A DNA stretch of 11,335 nucleotides from Candidatus Saccharimonadales bacterium (GTDB taxonomy: Bacteria; Patescibacteriota; Saccharimonadia; Saccharimonadales; UBA4665). Each line of letters opens with the position of its first letter. The first letter of the stretch is position 1. Made by a program: the position numbers and the translations under genes. The notes beneath the pieces were generated by a model that had not been told where the DNA came from, ran no database searches, and was given only the letters and a program-made list of their open reading frames with translations. Location: contig JANWHZ010000049.1 of the NCBI GenBank assembly GCA_025450135.1, positions 1-11,335 of the forward strand, read 5' to 3'. This document shows positions 1-8,522 of the stretch, in pieces.

Positions 1-398
1 CGGCGTTTGGCAGCCCACTCAAATTCTTGCGTCACTTCTTCGTCGGAAGCCCGCTCAATCCTCTGTACCTTGTCATTGGGGTCCTGGAAATGATCACCAA
101 CCTGATGCGTGTTTTCAGCCTGGCCATTCGTCTGTTTCTCAATGTGGCCGTCGGAGAAATCATCATTGCGGTCTTTACCTATCTTGGTCAATTCTTGGCA
201 CCAGTCAGCGCTGCACCGTTTACAGCGGTTGAACTGTTTGTAGGAGCCCTGCAAGCCTTCATTTTTGCCACATTAGCCACAATGTATCTGGCGGCAGCCG
301 TGAACAGCGCCAGCCATGAACAGCATGAAACCCATTCCGAGACTACCACCTCTGAAACGCCTAACATGGAGCTCAGTGCTGATGGTAGTAATGCGTAA
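1..398 (+). CDS. atpB: F1Fo ATP synthase subunit a (partial, 5' end outside window)
   Basis: This is the C-terminal part of the membrane subunit a, the stator half of the proton channel that faces the c-ring. The reading frame is open from base 3 with no upstream stop, so the gene begins before the window; the internal TTG at 27 is not its start. The segment LMRVFSLAIRLFLN (encoded about 102-143) contains the arginine of the RLFxN motif that faces the c-ring carboxylate. The stretch ELFVGALQAFIFATLATMYL (about 231-290) is the conserved last membrane helix. After that helix the protein continues for about 35 polar residues rich in Glu, Thr, Ser and His before the TAA stop, whereas the E. coli subunit ends shortly after it. 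It is the first visible gene of the operon, 31 bases before atpE. Family assignment is secure. Confidence 0.96.
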   Translation, partial: AFGSPLKFLRHFFVGSPLNPLYLVIGVLEMITNLMRVFSLAIRLFLNVAVGEIIIAVFTYLGQFLAPVSAAPFTAVELFVGALQAFIFATLATMYLAAAVNSASHEQHETHSETTTSETPNMELSADGSNA

Positions 399-429
399 GT
401 ATCGTAAGAGTAATTAAAGGAGTTAAAAA

Positions 430-672
430 ATGCACCCAGTTCTGTCGCTTGTCGCGGTCTCAAACAACATAGATATTCTTGGCAAAGGCTTGATGCTCGC
501 CCTCGGCGTGTTTGGCCCAGCTCTCGGTATCGGTTTTATCGGTGGTAGCTACTTCCAGGCGGTCGGTCGCAATCCAGAGACAACTAAGTCATTTGGTCAG
601 GCACTGGTATTTGTCGCCGTCGTCGAGCTGTTTGGTCTACTATCGTTCGCTTCATTGTTTATCGTTAAATAA
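430..672 (+). CDS. atpE: F1Fo ATP synthase subunit c (proteolipid)
   Basis: This 80-residue hairpin protein forms the rotating c-ring in the membrane. Helix 1 is residues 17-43 with the glycine-rich pattern GPALGIGFIGG, followed by the polar loop RNPE at 47-50, which contacts gamma and epsilon. Helix 2 is residues 55-78 and carries the ion-binding carboxylate Glu66 in VAVVELFGLL. The residue after Glu66 is Leu rather than Ser/Thr, and there is no Gln four residues after Pro30. The usual sodium-site residues are therefore missing and proton coupling is inferred. A good Shine-Dalgarno, AAAGGAG at 416-422, sits 7 bases before the ATG, in keeping with the high copy number needed for the ring. The usual length of the family is 70-90 residues. 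Confidence 0.97.
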   Translation: MHPVLSLVAVSNNIDILGKGLMLALGVFGPALGIGFIGGSYFQAVGRNPETTKSFGQALVFVAVVELFGLLSFASLFIVK

Positions 673-692
673 GGCACGCCGGCTACCCTATA

Positions 693-1235
693 ATGAACGC
701 TTTATTTGTAGTAACCCAATTTGGAGCAGCCGAGGCTTCGGGACCGGCAGCGCTGGGTATTAGTCTCCAGGCGTTTCTGATCCAGCTGGTAACGTTTCTG
801 ATTGTGTTTTTGGCGCTCCGTCAGTGGGCGTTCAAGCCGATTATTAAGATGCTGAACGACCGCCGAGATATCATAGAAGGTGGCGTGTCCCTCGGTGAAA
901 AAATGCGTGCCCAAGAAGCGGAAGCCGAAGCTGCCGCCGCAGCAAAGCTGCACATTGCGCGCCGCCAAGCCGATTCGATCCTGGCTGATGCCGATACTGA
1001 ATCTCGACAGAAAATCCAAGCTGCTGAGGAAACAGCCAGAGTTCGTGCTGATGCCATGATTAAGGAAGCTGAGGCGCAGATCAAGCAAGCGTCTGATCGT
1101 GAACGGAAACGGCTTGAAAAAGAAGTCGTCGAACTTGTCTCAGAAGTCAGCGAAGCGGTTATCCAAGAAAAAGTCGATGCGAAGAAAGACGCGTTGCTGA
1201 TCGATAAGGCCATGAAGGAGCACCAGGCTGCATGA
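693..1235 (+). CDS. atpF: F1Fo ATP synthase subunit b
   Basis: This is the peripheral-stalk subunit b, 180 residues. It has a short N-terminal segment, one membrane helix at about 22-44 (ISLQAFLIQLVTFLIVFLAL), and then the WAFKPI motif typical of b at the membrane exit. A long charged helix at about 55-160, rich in Ala, Glu, Lys and Arg, should form the right-handed coiled coil that reaches the top of F1. No clear Shine-Dalgarno precedes the ATG: the 20-base gap after atpE reads GCACGCCGGCTACCC-like sequence, so translation may depend on coupling to atpE. The stop TGA overlaps the atpH start as ATGA at 1232-1235. Length and layout are normal for the family. Confidence 0.95.
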   Translation: MNALFVVTQFGAAEASGPAALGISLQAFLIQLVTFLIVFLALRQWAFKPIIKMLNDRRDIIEGGVSLGEKMRAQEAEAEAAAAAKLHIARRQADSILADADTESRQKIQAAEETARVRADAMIKEAEAQIKQASDRERKRLEKEVVELVSEVSEAVIQEKVDAKKDALLIDKAMKEHQAA

Positions 1236-1636
1236 AGACGCCTCGCGCTCAACTGGCTCGTATTATCGCCGCCCGCACAGTAAAGGCGGGTACTTCCAAA
1301 CAGCTGGCTAAAGCAATAGCTGCCTACATGCTTGACGAGAATCGAACCGGTGAGTTAGCATCACTCGTCCGCGACGTACAGGCCGACTGGGCGCGAGAAG
1401 GCTATGTCGAGGTTATAGCGGCGAGCGCACATGAACTGTCGCCACAGGTTATGAAAGACATTGAAACTGAGGCTCGCAAGATTTATCCTGCGGCCAAGAC
1501 GATACGCATTACACCACAGCTCCAGCCTGATTTGGTCGGAGGTGTCGCCCTGACGATTATCGACCGCCGGCTAGATCTTACTACCAAAGCTAAACTGCAA
1601 CAGTTCAAGATGTTGGCTATCAACGGAAAGGAATAA
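1232..1636 (+). CDS. atpH: F1Fo ATP synthase subunit delta (short form)
   Basis: This is subunit delta (OSCP-like), which ties the b stalk to the top of F1. The conserved C-terminal signature is at residues 103-125: [20 protein letters not shown] and the following QQF. The protein is only 134 residues against about 175-180 in most bacteria. The missing part lies in the N-terminal helical domain, which normally packs against the N-termini of alpha; only about 90 residues precede the signature region. The ATG overlaps the atpF stop (ATGA), with AAGGAG at 1215-1220 eleven bases upstream, so translational coupling is likely. No upstream in-frame extension is possible without running antiparallel to the operon logic, because the preceding sequence codes for AtpF. 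Operon position and signature make the identity firm. Confidence 0.92.
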   Translation: MKTPRAQLARIIAARTVKAGTSKQLAKAIAAYMLDENRTGELASLVRDVQADWAREGYVEVIAASAHELSPQVMKDIETEARKIYPAAKTIRITPQLQPDLVGGVALTIIDRRLDLTTKAKLQQFKMLAINGKE

Positions 1637-1638
1637 GA

Positions 1639-3189
1639 ATGGATTTATCGATCACAACACTATCTGACGATATCCGCGCCGCGATCGCCGAGCTTAAGAG
1701 CCGGCCGGAAATTGAGTCGGTAGGTATCGTAACACGCGTCGGCGACGGTATTGCGTGGATTTACGGTCTGCGCAAGGCCGGCTATAGCGAAATGCTTGAA
1801 ATCGAAGGTGCGAATGGTCCTGTCACGGCGTTTGCTTTCAATCTCGGCGAAGACGAAATTGGTGCCGTATTACTTGGTGAAGACGTCGACGTCAAAGCAG
1901 GCGCCAAGGTTAAGCTAACGGGCAAGGTATTGGAAGTACCTGTTGGGCCAGAGCTTGTCGGTCGTGTGGTTGACCCCTTAGGCCGGCCACTGGACGGCGG
2001 CGAACCAATCAAGGCTGCTCAGATGTCACGCGTAGAGCGCCCCGCACCATCAGTGCTTGATCGTAAACACGTCCATGAACCAATGATGACCGGTATTATG
2101 GCTGTTGACGCAGTCGTGCCAATTGGCCGCGGCCAGCGCGAGTTGATCATTGGCGACCGCCAGACTGGTAAGACCGCGATTGCCGTCGATACGATGGTCA
2201 ATCAGGCCCGCCAAAAGACCGGTGTTATTAACGTGTATGTCGCCATTGGCCAGAAGCAGTCCAAGGTCGCTGCTCTGCAGGAGCGATTGAAGCGCGAAGG
2301 CGTTATGGACCAGACTATTATCGTCGCTACGTCACCTGCCGACCCGGCAGCTATGCTGTATTTGGCGCCGTATGCAGGTGCTGCAATAGGTGAATATTTC
2401 CGCGACAACAAGCAGCATGCCCTGATTATCTACGACGATCTGTCGAAGCACGCCGTGGCTTATCGCCAGATGTCGTTACTACTTCGTCGTCCACCAGGAC
2501 GCGAAGCCTACCCGGGTGATGTCTTCTACCTGCACTCTCGCTTACTTGAACGGGCTGCTAAGCTGAGTGATGAGCTTGGGGCAGGTTCGCTGACGGCTCT
2601 GCCGATCGTAGAGACACAAGCTGGCGACATTAGCGCATACATTCCGACTAACGTTATTTCGATCACTGACGGACAAATCTTCCTCGAGACCAACCTGTTT
2701 TACCAGGGTATCCGTCCGGCAATTTCTGTCGGCCTTTCCGTCTCGCGTGTCGGTGGCGATGCACAGACCAAAGCTATTAAGGCAGTCGGTGGCGGCTTGA
2801 AGTTAAGCCTGGCGCAATTCCGTGAACTGGCCTCATTCGCACAATTTTCGACCGACCTTGATCCCGAAACGCGCCATACGATTGAACGTGGTCAGCGCCT
2901 GACAGAGTTGCTGAAGCAGCCACAGTACACGCCATATGCAATTTGGGAAATGTACGCGGCGCTACTTGCCGCTACCCAAGGTGCGTTTGACCGGGTGCCG
3001 CTCGAAAAAGTTCAAGCAGCCAAACACGCACTCTTGCACGAACTTTCTACTAAGCACGCCGCGCTGACGAAAGCAATTAACACCGGTGATAAGCCGACAG
3101 ACGAGCAACAGGCTGAGGCTATGAAGGTGGCAAACGAAGTTACCGCTGAATATGCGGTCGAACCGGCTAAAGCAGGAGCGGCGAAATAA
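1639..3189 (+). CDS. atpA: F1Fo ATP synthase subunit alpha
   Basis: This is the non-catalytic nucleotide-binding subunit of the alpha3beta3 hexamer, 516 residues, close to the usual 500-515. Walker A GDRQTGKT is at 172-179 and the Walker B region [10 protein letters not shown] at 261-270. The arginine finger that reaches the beta catalytic site is Arg370 in [10 protein letters not shown]. The N-terminal 1-25 segment, which should bind delta, is present, followed by the beta-barrel domain (about 26-95). A helical C-terminal domain ends in an Ala/Lys/Pro-rich tail. The Shine-Dalgarno GGAAAGGA at 1625-1632 is 6 bases from the ATG, two bases after the atpH stop. Nothing suggests loss of function. 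Confidence 0.98.
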   Translation: MDLSITTLSDDIRAAIAELKSRPEIESVGIVTRVGDGIAWIYGLRKAGYSEMLEIEGANGPVTAFAFNLGEDEIGAVLLGEDVDVKAGAKVKLTGKVLEVPVGPELVGRVVDPLGRPLDGGEPIKAAQMSRVERPAPSVLDRKHVHEPMMTGIMAVDAVVPIGRGQRELIIGDRQTGKTAIAVDTMVNQARQKTGVINVYVAIGQKQSKVAALQERLKREGVMDQTIIVATSPADPAAMLYLAPYAGAAIGEYFRDNKQHALIIYDDLSKHAVAYRQMSLLLRRPPGREAYPGDVFYLHSRLLERAAKLSDELGAGSLTALPIVETQAGDISAYIPTNVISITDGQIFLETNLFYQGIRPAISVGLSVSRVGGDAQTKAIKAVGGGLKLSLAQFRELASFAQFSTDLDPETRHTIERGQRLTELLKQPQYTPYAIWEMYAALLAATQGAFDRVPLEKVQAAKHALLHELSTKHAALTKAINTGDKPTDEQQAEAMKVANEVTAEYAVEPAKAGAAK

Positions 3190-3201
3190 TGGGAGCAGCC
3201 C

Positions 3202-5519
<2,318 letters not shown>

Positions 5520-5527
5520 TAGCGATC

Positions 5528-5956
5528 ATGATCCATCTGCAGCTCATCACCTTGTCCGGCACTAAATTCGACGATGATGTCTATGAGGTGTTGGTGCCCA
5601 CCATGGATGGCCAAATCGGCGTGCTGCCAGGGCACATGCCGCTCATCAGTGTAGCCAAGGGTGGTGTTATATCAGTACGCCGCAATGAACGGGATCTCGA
5701 CATTGCAATGGAACACTTTGCTGTATCCGGCGGTGTTGTTGAAGTGCTCGACGACAACTTGCGGATCCTAGTCGATGAGGCTGACCATGCCGAAGATATT
5801 AACGAGACCGAAGCACAAGCTGCCCATGAGCGTGCGCTAAAGCTCAAAGCTGAGGCTAAAGATGAAGTCAGCCTTGAGCATGCTCAGGAGCTGGTCGACC
5901 GAACGGCTACGCGCTTGCAAGTTGCTAGCTTGAAGCGTCGCCGACCTCGCCAATAG
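5528..5956 (+). CDS. atpC: F1Fo ATP synthase subunit epsilon
   Basis: This is the small rotor subunit that links gamma to the c-ring and can inhibit ATP hydrolysis, 142 residues. Residues 1-85 form the beta-sandwich domain with the conserved pattern GQIGVLPGHMPLIS at 28-41. Residues 88-137 are a charged helical hairpin domain, and the protein ends in a basic stretch KRRRPRQ. No convincing Shine-Dalgarno is seen in the eight bases after atpD, so reinitiation after the atpD stop is likely. It is the last gene of the operon and is followed by the terminator at 5979-6010. Confidence 0.95.
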   Translation: MIHLQLITLSGTKFDDDVYEVLVPTMDGQIGVLPGHMPLISVAKGGVISVRRNERDLDIAMEHFAVSGGVVEVLDDNLRILVDEADHAEDINETEAQAAHERALKLKAEAKDEVSLEHAQELVDRTATRLQVASLKRRRPRQ

Positions 5957-5978
5957 TTTCTTTCAGCATAACCAGCAG

Positions 5979-6010
5979 AACAGGCAGCGCATGAAGCTGC
6001 CTGTTTCTCT
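5979..6010 (+). terminator. Intrinsic terminator of the atp operon
   Basis: A perfect 10-bp stem pairs AACAGGCAGC (5979-5988) with GCTGCCTGTT (5996-6005) around a 7-base loop. It is followed by TTCTCTATAT, giving a U-rich end. It lies 22 bases after the atpC stop. On the - strand the stem is followed by CTGCTGG, which is not U-rich, so the hairpin serves mainly the + strand operon even though the converging gene also ends here. Confidence 0.85.
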
Positions 6011-6028
6011 ATATAATGATTGCTCTGC

Positions 6029-6892
6029 CTAGGCTGCGTTTGGTTCGCTTCTATAGGCGATAGTGGTGACGCCAAGTGCTCGCATAGTTCCGATAATATC
6101 GATCAGGCTGGTAATTTCCAGCTCAGCAAGGGGGCGGTTTGGGTACATAGATTGTAGCAGCTGTGTGCTTGCCCATATGTCGTGATCATACGTTGGCATA
6201 CCCTCTTCGTATGCCTCGCCAGAGCCGATGCTGGTGTTAGGAATTGCGTTTATTATGCCGTCATGAGCAATATGGTCTTTATCTACTACCATGCTATGAG
6301 CGCCACTGTGTACGGCGGCCAGCACCACAGCTCTACCGCTGCTGAGACGCTGTGTGTCTTGTGCGAGCAAGCCGTGCGCTGCTAGGACGTTCTGTGCAAA
6401 AGCAAGATTTGCTTCATCTGCAAGCAGGTCAGGACGCAGTTGCCTAATGTCGTCTAAAATTGCGTCACCGTTTTCGTATATTAGCTCGCTAATAGCAGCA
6501 CGTTTCTGCGCATATCCGCAGCCAACAGGTCCGTCAACGTGGTCAGTGTGCAAGTTTGTGTCATGCTCCGCATGTGTGTCACTGTGTACGCCAAGCCCTG
6601 TTATTCCTTGTGCCTGCAATGTGCCCAGCGCGTTCTGTGCAGCTTCTGCGAATGTAGGTACTGACGTGTTGTCTATGACTGCGAGGACCATCGTGTTGTA
6701 TGCCGGAAATAAACCACCACCGAATACATGAACGTATGGGGTGTTTGCCTGAGCGTCAGACCGTTCGTCTGTCTCCGTCTGCTCCGCGACGGGGCGCTCG
6801 TCGCCACAGTTTACTGCAGCAGATTCCAATGGGCCAGTTGGCGCATAAAACGCTTCGCGTGTATCGAGAAGCTCTCGTTGAGTAGGGTGCAT
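6029..6892 (-). CDS. Putative carbonic anhydrase-like metalloprotein (CGDER/GCGY family, resembling cadmium-type CA)
   Basis: The product is 287 residues and probably cytoplasmic, with no signal peptide or membrane helix. The visible motifs are CGDERP at 29-34, GVHSD at 101-105, an acidic His-rich stretch (HAEHD...HTDH), GPVGCGYAQK at 121-130, and YDHD.W at 235-240. Cys29, His103 and Cys125 are spaced as a Cys-His-Cys metal site, and CGDER recalls the CxDSR motif of beta-type carbonic anhydrases; I recall related Saccharibacteria proteins annotated as cadmium-containing carbonic anhydrase. Hydration of CO2 is inferred, not shown. The start is taken at the ATG at 6892 because GAGGA (complement of 6898-6902) lies 5 bases upstream. 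A GTG at 6937 is in frame and would add 15 residues, but its AGGAG is only 2 bases away. The gene converges on atpC and is read away from the mscL remnant. The fold call is moderate; that it is a real gene is near certain. Confidence 0.6.
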   Translation of the reverse strand: MHPTQRELLDTREAFYAPTGPLESAAVNCGDERPVAEQTETDERSDAQANTPYVHVFGGGLFPAYNTMVLAVIDNTSVPTFAEAAQNALGTLQAQGITGLGVHSDTHAEHDTNLHTDHVDGPVGCGYAQKRAAISELIYENGDAILDDIRQLRPDLLADEANLAFAQNVLAAHGLLAQDTQRLSSGRAVVLAAVHSGAHSMVVDKDHIAHDGIINAIPNTSIGSGEAYEEGMPTYDHDIWASTQLLQSMYPNRPLAELEITSLIDIIGTMRALGVTTIAYRSEPNAA

Positions 6893-6941
6893 TTCAGTCC
6901 TCGTTTCCATGGTCAAGTATATGAACGAATTGTTCACTGCT

Positions 6942-6999
6942 CCTGGTCGTTACTAGTTTATAGCGTATATGGTAACATTTTTTGGCACTTCGGACCAGG
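6942..6999. repeat. 7-bp inverted repeat around the putative promoter of the CGDER-family gene
   Basis: CCTGGTC at 6942-6948 is matched by its complement GACCAGG at 6993-6999, with 44 bases between. The interval holds TATAAA on the - strand (complement of 6957-6962), a possible -10 for the gene that starts at 6892; no good -35 is visible. The arm at 6942-6948 contains part of an AGGAG on the - strand, so in RNA the arms could mask it if transcription began far enough upstream. This may be chance. Confidence 0.25.
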
Positions 7000-7032
7000 C
7001 GCGGCTTTGATGATGCAAGCAGTGCTCAAAAG

Positions 7033-7401
7033 TCACGTTGCACATTTCTGACGACGTTTTGCATCAAGTGGGATTTCAAGCAAACACCATGGATATCTTT
7101 TTGGTTGCTTGGCTATCAGTTTTGTGGATGTTTTTCGTGACACCTTAGAGTTTATCTACGGGCACTACAGCAAAAGCAAACACTTTACCTGCGATAACGA
7201 GAAATGACATAGCCGCATCAACTGAAATGTGGTCCCGTGCGGCGTAAATTGTGGTCCATTAAAATCTGATTTACCGCAGAACATGGCGATGAGTGGTGTG
7301 ATAAAGTCGCGCACTAGCGGCATTACGACCGCATTGCATGCTGCACCAATTATGACTCTCACCGCGAATTCGATTACATGGCGTGAACTTTGGTAACACA
7401 A
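7033..7401 (-). pseudogene. mscL: Decayed large-conductance mechanosensitive channel gene (mscL remnant)
   Basis: Read on the - strand, three consecutive segments match successive parts of MscL. Frame A from 7383 to about 7225 gives VIEFAVRVIIGAACNAVV, then PLVRDFITPLIAMFCGKSDF, corresponding to TM1 and the loop start. Frame B, about 7228-7145, gives VDAAMSFLVIAGKVFAFAVV and PVDKL, then stops at TAA; this is TM2. Frame A resumes from about 7152 to the TGA at 7033-7035 with a Lys/Thr-rich linker and YPWCLLEIPLDAKRRQKC, matching the CPxCLSEIPxxAKRCxxC tail found in many MscL proteins. Frame A carries TAG stops at 7165-7167 and 7156-7158. There is no plausible ATG or Shine-Dalgarno; the frame can only open at TTG 7401. 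Two frame changes, two stops and lost cysteines make a working gene very unlikely. MscL normally releases solutes under hypo-osmotic shock. Identification is from recalled family motifs. Confidence 0.85.
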
Positions 7402-7411
7402 TCGATTACAT
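7370..7411. repeat. 10-bp direct repeat at the 5' edge of the mscL remnant
   Basis: TCGATTACAT occurs at 7370-7379 and again at 7402-7411, 32 bases apart. The inner copy codes for the VI of the remnant's VIEF motif. The outer copy, read on the - strand in another frame, gives VID, so a short duplication during decay is possible. Chance is also possible. Confidence 0.35.
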
Positions 7412-7600
7412 ATTTACTATGTAGTGATGATGCATTACTGCATGAAATCGTTATTTATAACAGATATGTTAGTAGAGATGCTGTGCTTGCCTTGGTGTAT
7501 TTTGATGCGTAAAGCATTGTGAGTATTGTGCGTTAGCACTTGCGTTTTTGCGCACATAGATTATTCTTAAAGTTATAAAGGGTAACCTAGGAGGGACTAG
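7402..7600. other. Intergenic region upstream of the aquaporin gene
   Basis: This AT-rich gap lies between the mscL remnant and the aquaporin gene. The clearest element is the ribosome binding site AGGAGGG at 7589-7595, five bases from the ATG at 7601, which fixes that start. A weak promoter candidate is TTGCGT at 7540-7545 with TATTCT at 7562-7567 (16-base spacer). TATAAA at 7574-7579 also looks like a -10 box but would leave almost no leader. A 31-codon reading frame at 7427-7522 has no ribosome binding site and is not credited. No tRNA or other RNA structure was recognised. Confidence 0.4.
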
Positions 7601-8446
7601 ATGTTTTCGAGAAAACAAATAGCCGTATTGCTTGCCGAGTTTGTCGGCACAGCCGTACTGGCTTTAGTAATGCTGAGTGTGCAGCATTCGGTACTCAACT
7701 TGCAGTACTTTGTGGCATTGGCAGTTGGTTTGACGCTCGCTGCGTTGGTATCGACGTTCGATGGCAATGGAGTCTCGCTATTTAATCCAGCCGTCACAAT
7801 TGGGATGTGGACTGTGCGCAAACTAAGCACGTTACGTGCGTTGGCATACATAGTCGCAGAAATGCTTGGAGCTTGGGCTGCATACGGCCTATACACTTAC
7901 TTTATTAAGTCAGGGTTGCAGTCAGTCGGCGGTGATTACGATGGCCGCATTTTAGTTGCTGAAGCAGTCGGCGCATTTGTATTGGCACTTGCCTATGCGG
8001 CCGCTGTGTTTAATGGCTATACCACTGCTCGCAAAGCAATGACGGTTGGTGCTGCATACACACTGGCAGTAATTTTGGCGGCCAGTGCTACGATTGGCAT
8101 TATTAACCCGGCGCTTGCATTTAGCGTACGTGCATTTGATGTCTTTGGTTCAATGGGCTGGACTACATATGCACTTGGCCCGATTCTTGGTGCCGTTATC
8201 GGTTTCAACGTATATGCGTTACTATTCGCACCTGAAAGCAGCTTGATCCGAGTTCGTGCTGCAGTCAACCAGCGGCTGGGGCGGACGCAAACCGCTGCAG
8301 CTGCGCCTAGCACTGACGCTGCTCCTGCGCGACGCGGCTCATCTACTGGCCGCAGCGCTGCTGCACGTCGTTCGACGCGTACTACTCGCACGGCTCCCCG
8401 CAGCCGCAAGACGACGACTACCACACGCCGCCGCTCGACGCGCTAG
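7601..8446 (+). CDS. Aquaporin/MIP-family channel with basic C-terminal tail
   Basis: This is a membrane channel for water or small neutral solutes, 281 residues, of which about 215 form the channel. Membrane helices are estimated at 8-28, 36-54, 80-102, 117-139, 147-167 and 187-210. The two re-entrant half-helices carry FNPAVTIG (NPA at 62-64) and INPALAFSVR (NPA at 169-171). Two departures stand out. The His usually two residues before the first Asn is replaced (SLFNPA), and the arginine that normally follows the second NPA in the selectivity filter is Leu172. The wider filter this suggests could pass glycerol or other small solutes, so the substrate is open. Residues 244-281 hold 14 Arg/Lys in 38 residues, mixed with Ser, Thr and Ala, resembling a histone H1-like tail that would sit in the cytoplasm. 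The gene has a strong AGGAGGG site and stands alone. Confidence 0.88.
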   Translation: MFSRKQIAVLLAEFVGTAVLALVMLSVQHSVLNLQYFVALAVGLTLAALVSTFDGNGVSLFNPAVTIGMWTVRKLSTLRALAYIVAEMLGAWAAYGLYTYFIKSGLQSVGGDYDGRILVAEAVGAFVLALAYAAAVFNGYTTARKAMTVGAAYTLAVILAASATIGIINPALAFSVRAFDVFGSMGWTTYALGPILGAVIGFNVYALLFAPESSLIRVRAAVNQRLGRTQTAAAAPSTDAAPARRGSSTGRSAAARRSTRTTRTAPRSRKTTTTTRRRSTR

Positions 8447-8464
8447 TATCCGTTCAAATGTTCT

Positions 8465-8510
8465 ATAGAACTGCCCTACACACTTAAGGGCAGTTCTATT
8501 ATTTATTCTA
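8465..8510 (+). terminator. Intrinsic terminator after the aquaporin gene
   Basis: A perfect 13-bp stem pairs ATAGAACTGCCCT (8465-8477) with AGGGCAGTTCTAT (8487-8499) around a 9-base loop, followed by TATTTATTCTATT. It begins 18 bases after the aquaporin stop. The helicase-nuclease gene converges on the same spot. On the - strand the stem is followed by AGAACATTTG, a poor U-tract, so service in that direction is possible but weaker. Confidence 0.88.
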
Positions 8511-8522
8511 TTGTCTCGGGTC

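Noticed and set aside
689..694. Perfect TATAAT box overlapping the atpF start codon
   Set aside because: No -35 element lies at a usable distance, and a transcript from it would begin after the atpF ATG.
821..1252. 143-codon open frame on the - strand opposite atpF/atpH
   Set aside because: It lies antisense to two clear operon genes and its Ser/Ala-rich sequence is a shadow of the Ala/Glu/Lys coiled coil of AtpF.
6354..6731. 125-codon + strand frame inside the CGDER-family gene
   Set aside because: It is antisense to a well supported gene and has a Ser/Cys/Ala composition with no recognisable domain.
6893..6937. GTG at 6937 as the start of the CGDER-family gene
   Set aside because: The AGGAG is only two bases from the GTG, whereas the ATG at 6892 has GAGGA at a normal five-base spacing; kept only as an alternative.
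6728..7051. 107-codon + strand frame running from the CGDER-family gene into the gap
   Set aside because: It overlaps the 5' half of the - strand gene, lacks a ribosome binding site and shows no family motif.
7427..7443. Short near-palindrome ATGCATTACTGCAT as a possible operator
   Set aside because: Only five base pairs per arm in AT-rich sequence; expected by chance and not placed at a convincing promoter.
7427..7522. 31-codon frame beginning with two ATGs before the aquaporin gene
   Set aside because: There is no Shine-Dalgarno and the Met/Cys/Leu-rich sequence resembles nothing I know.
8017..8424. 135-codon open frame on the - strand opposite the aquaporin tail
   Set aside because: Its Val/Arg/Ala-rich sequence mirrors the repetitive basic tail of the aquaporin; no ribosome binding site or family motif is visible.
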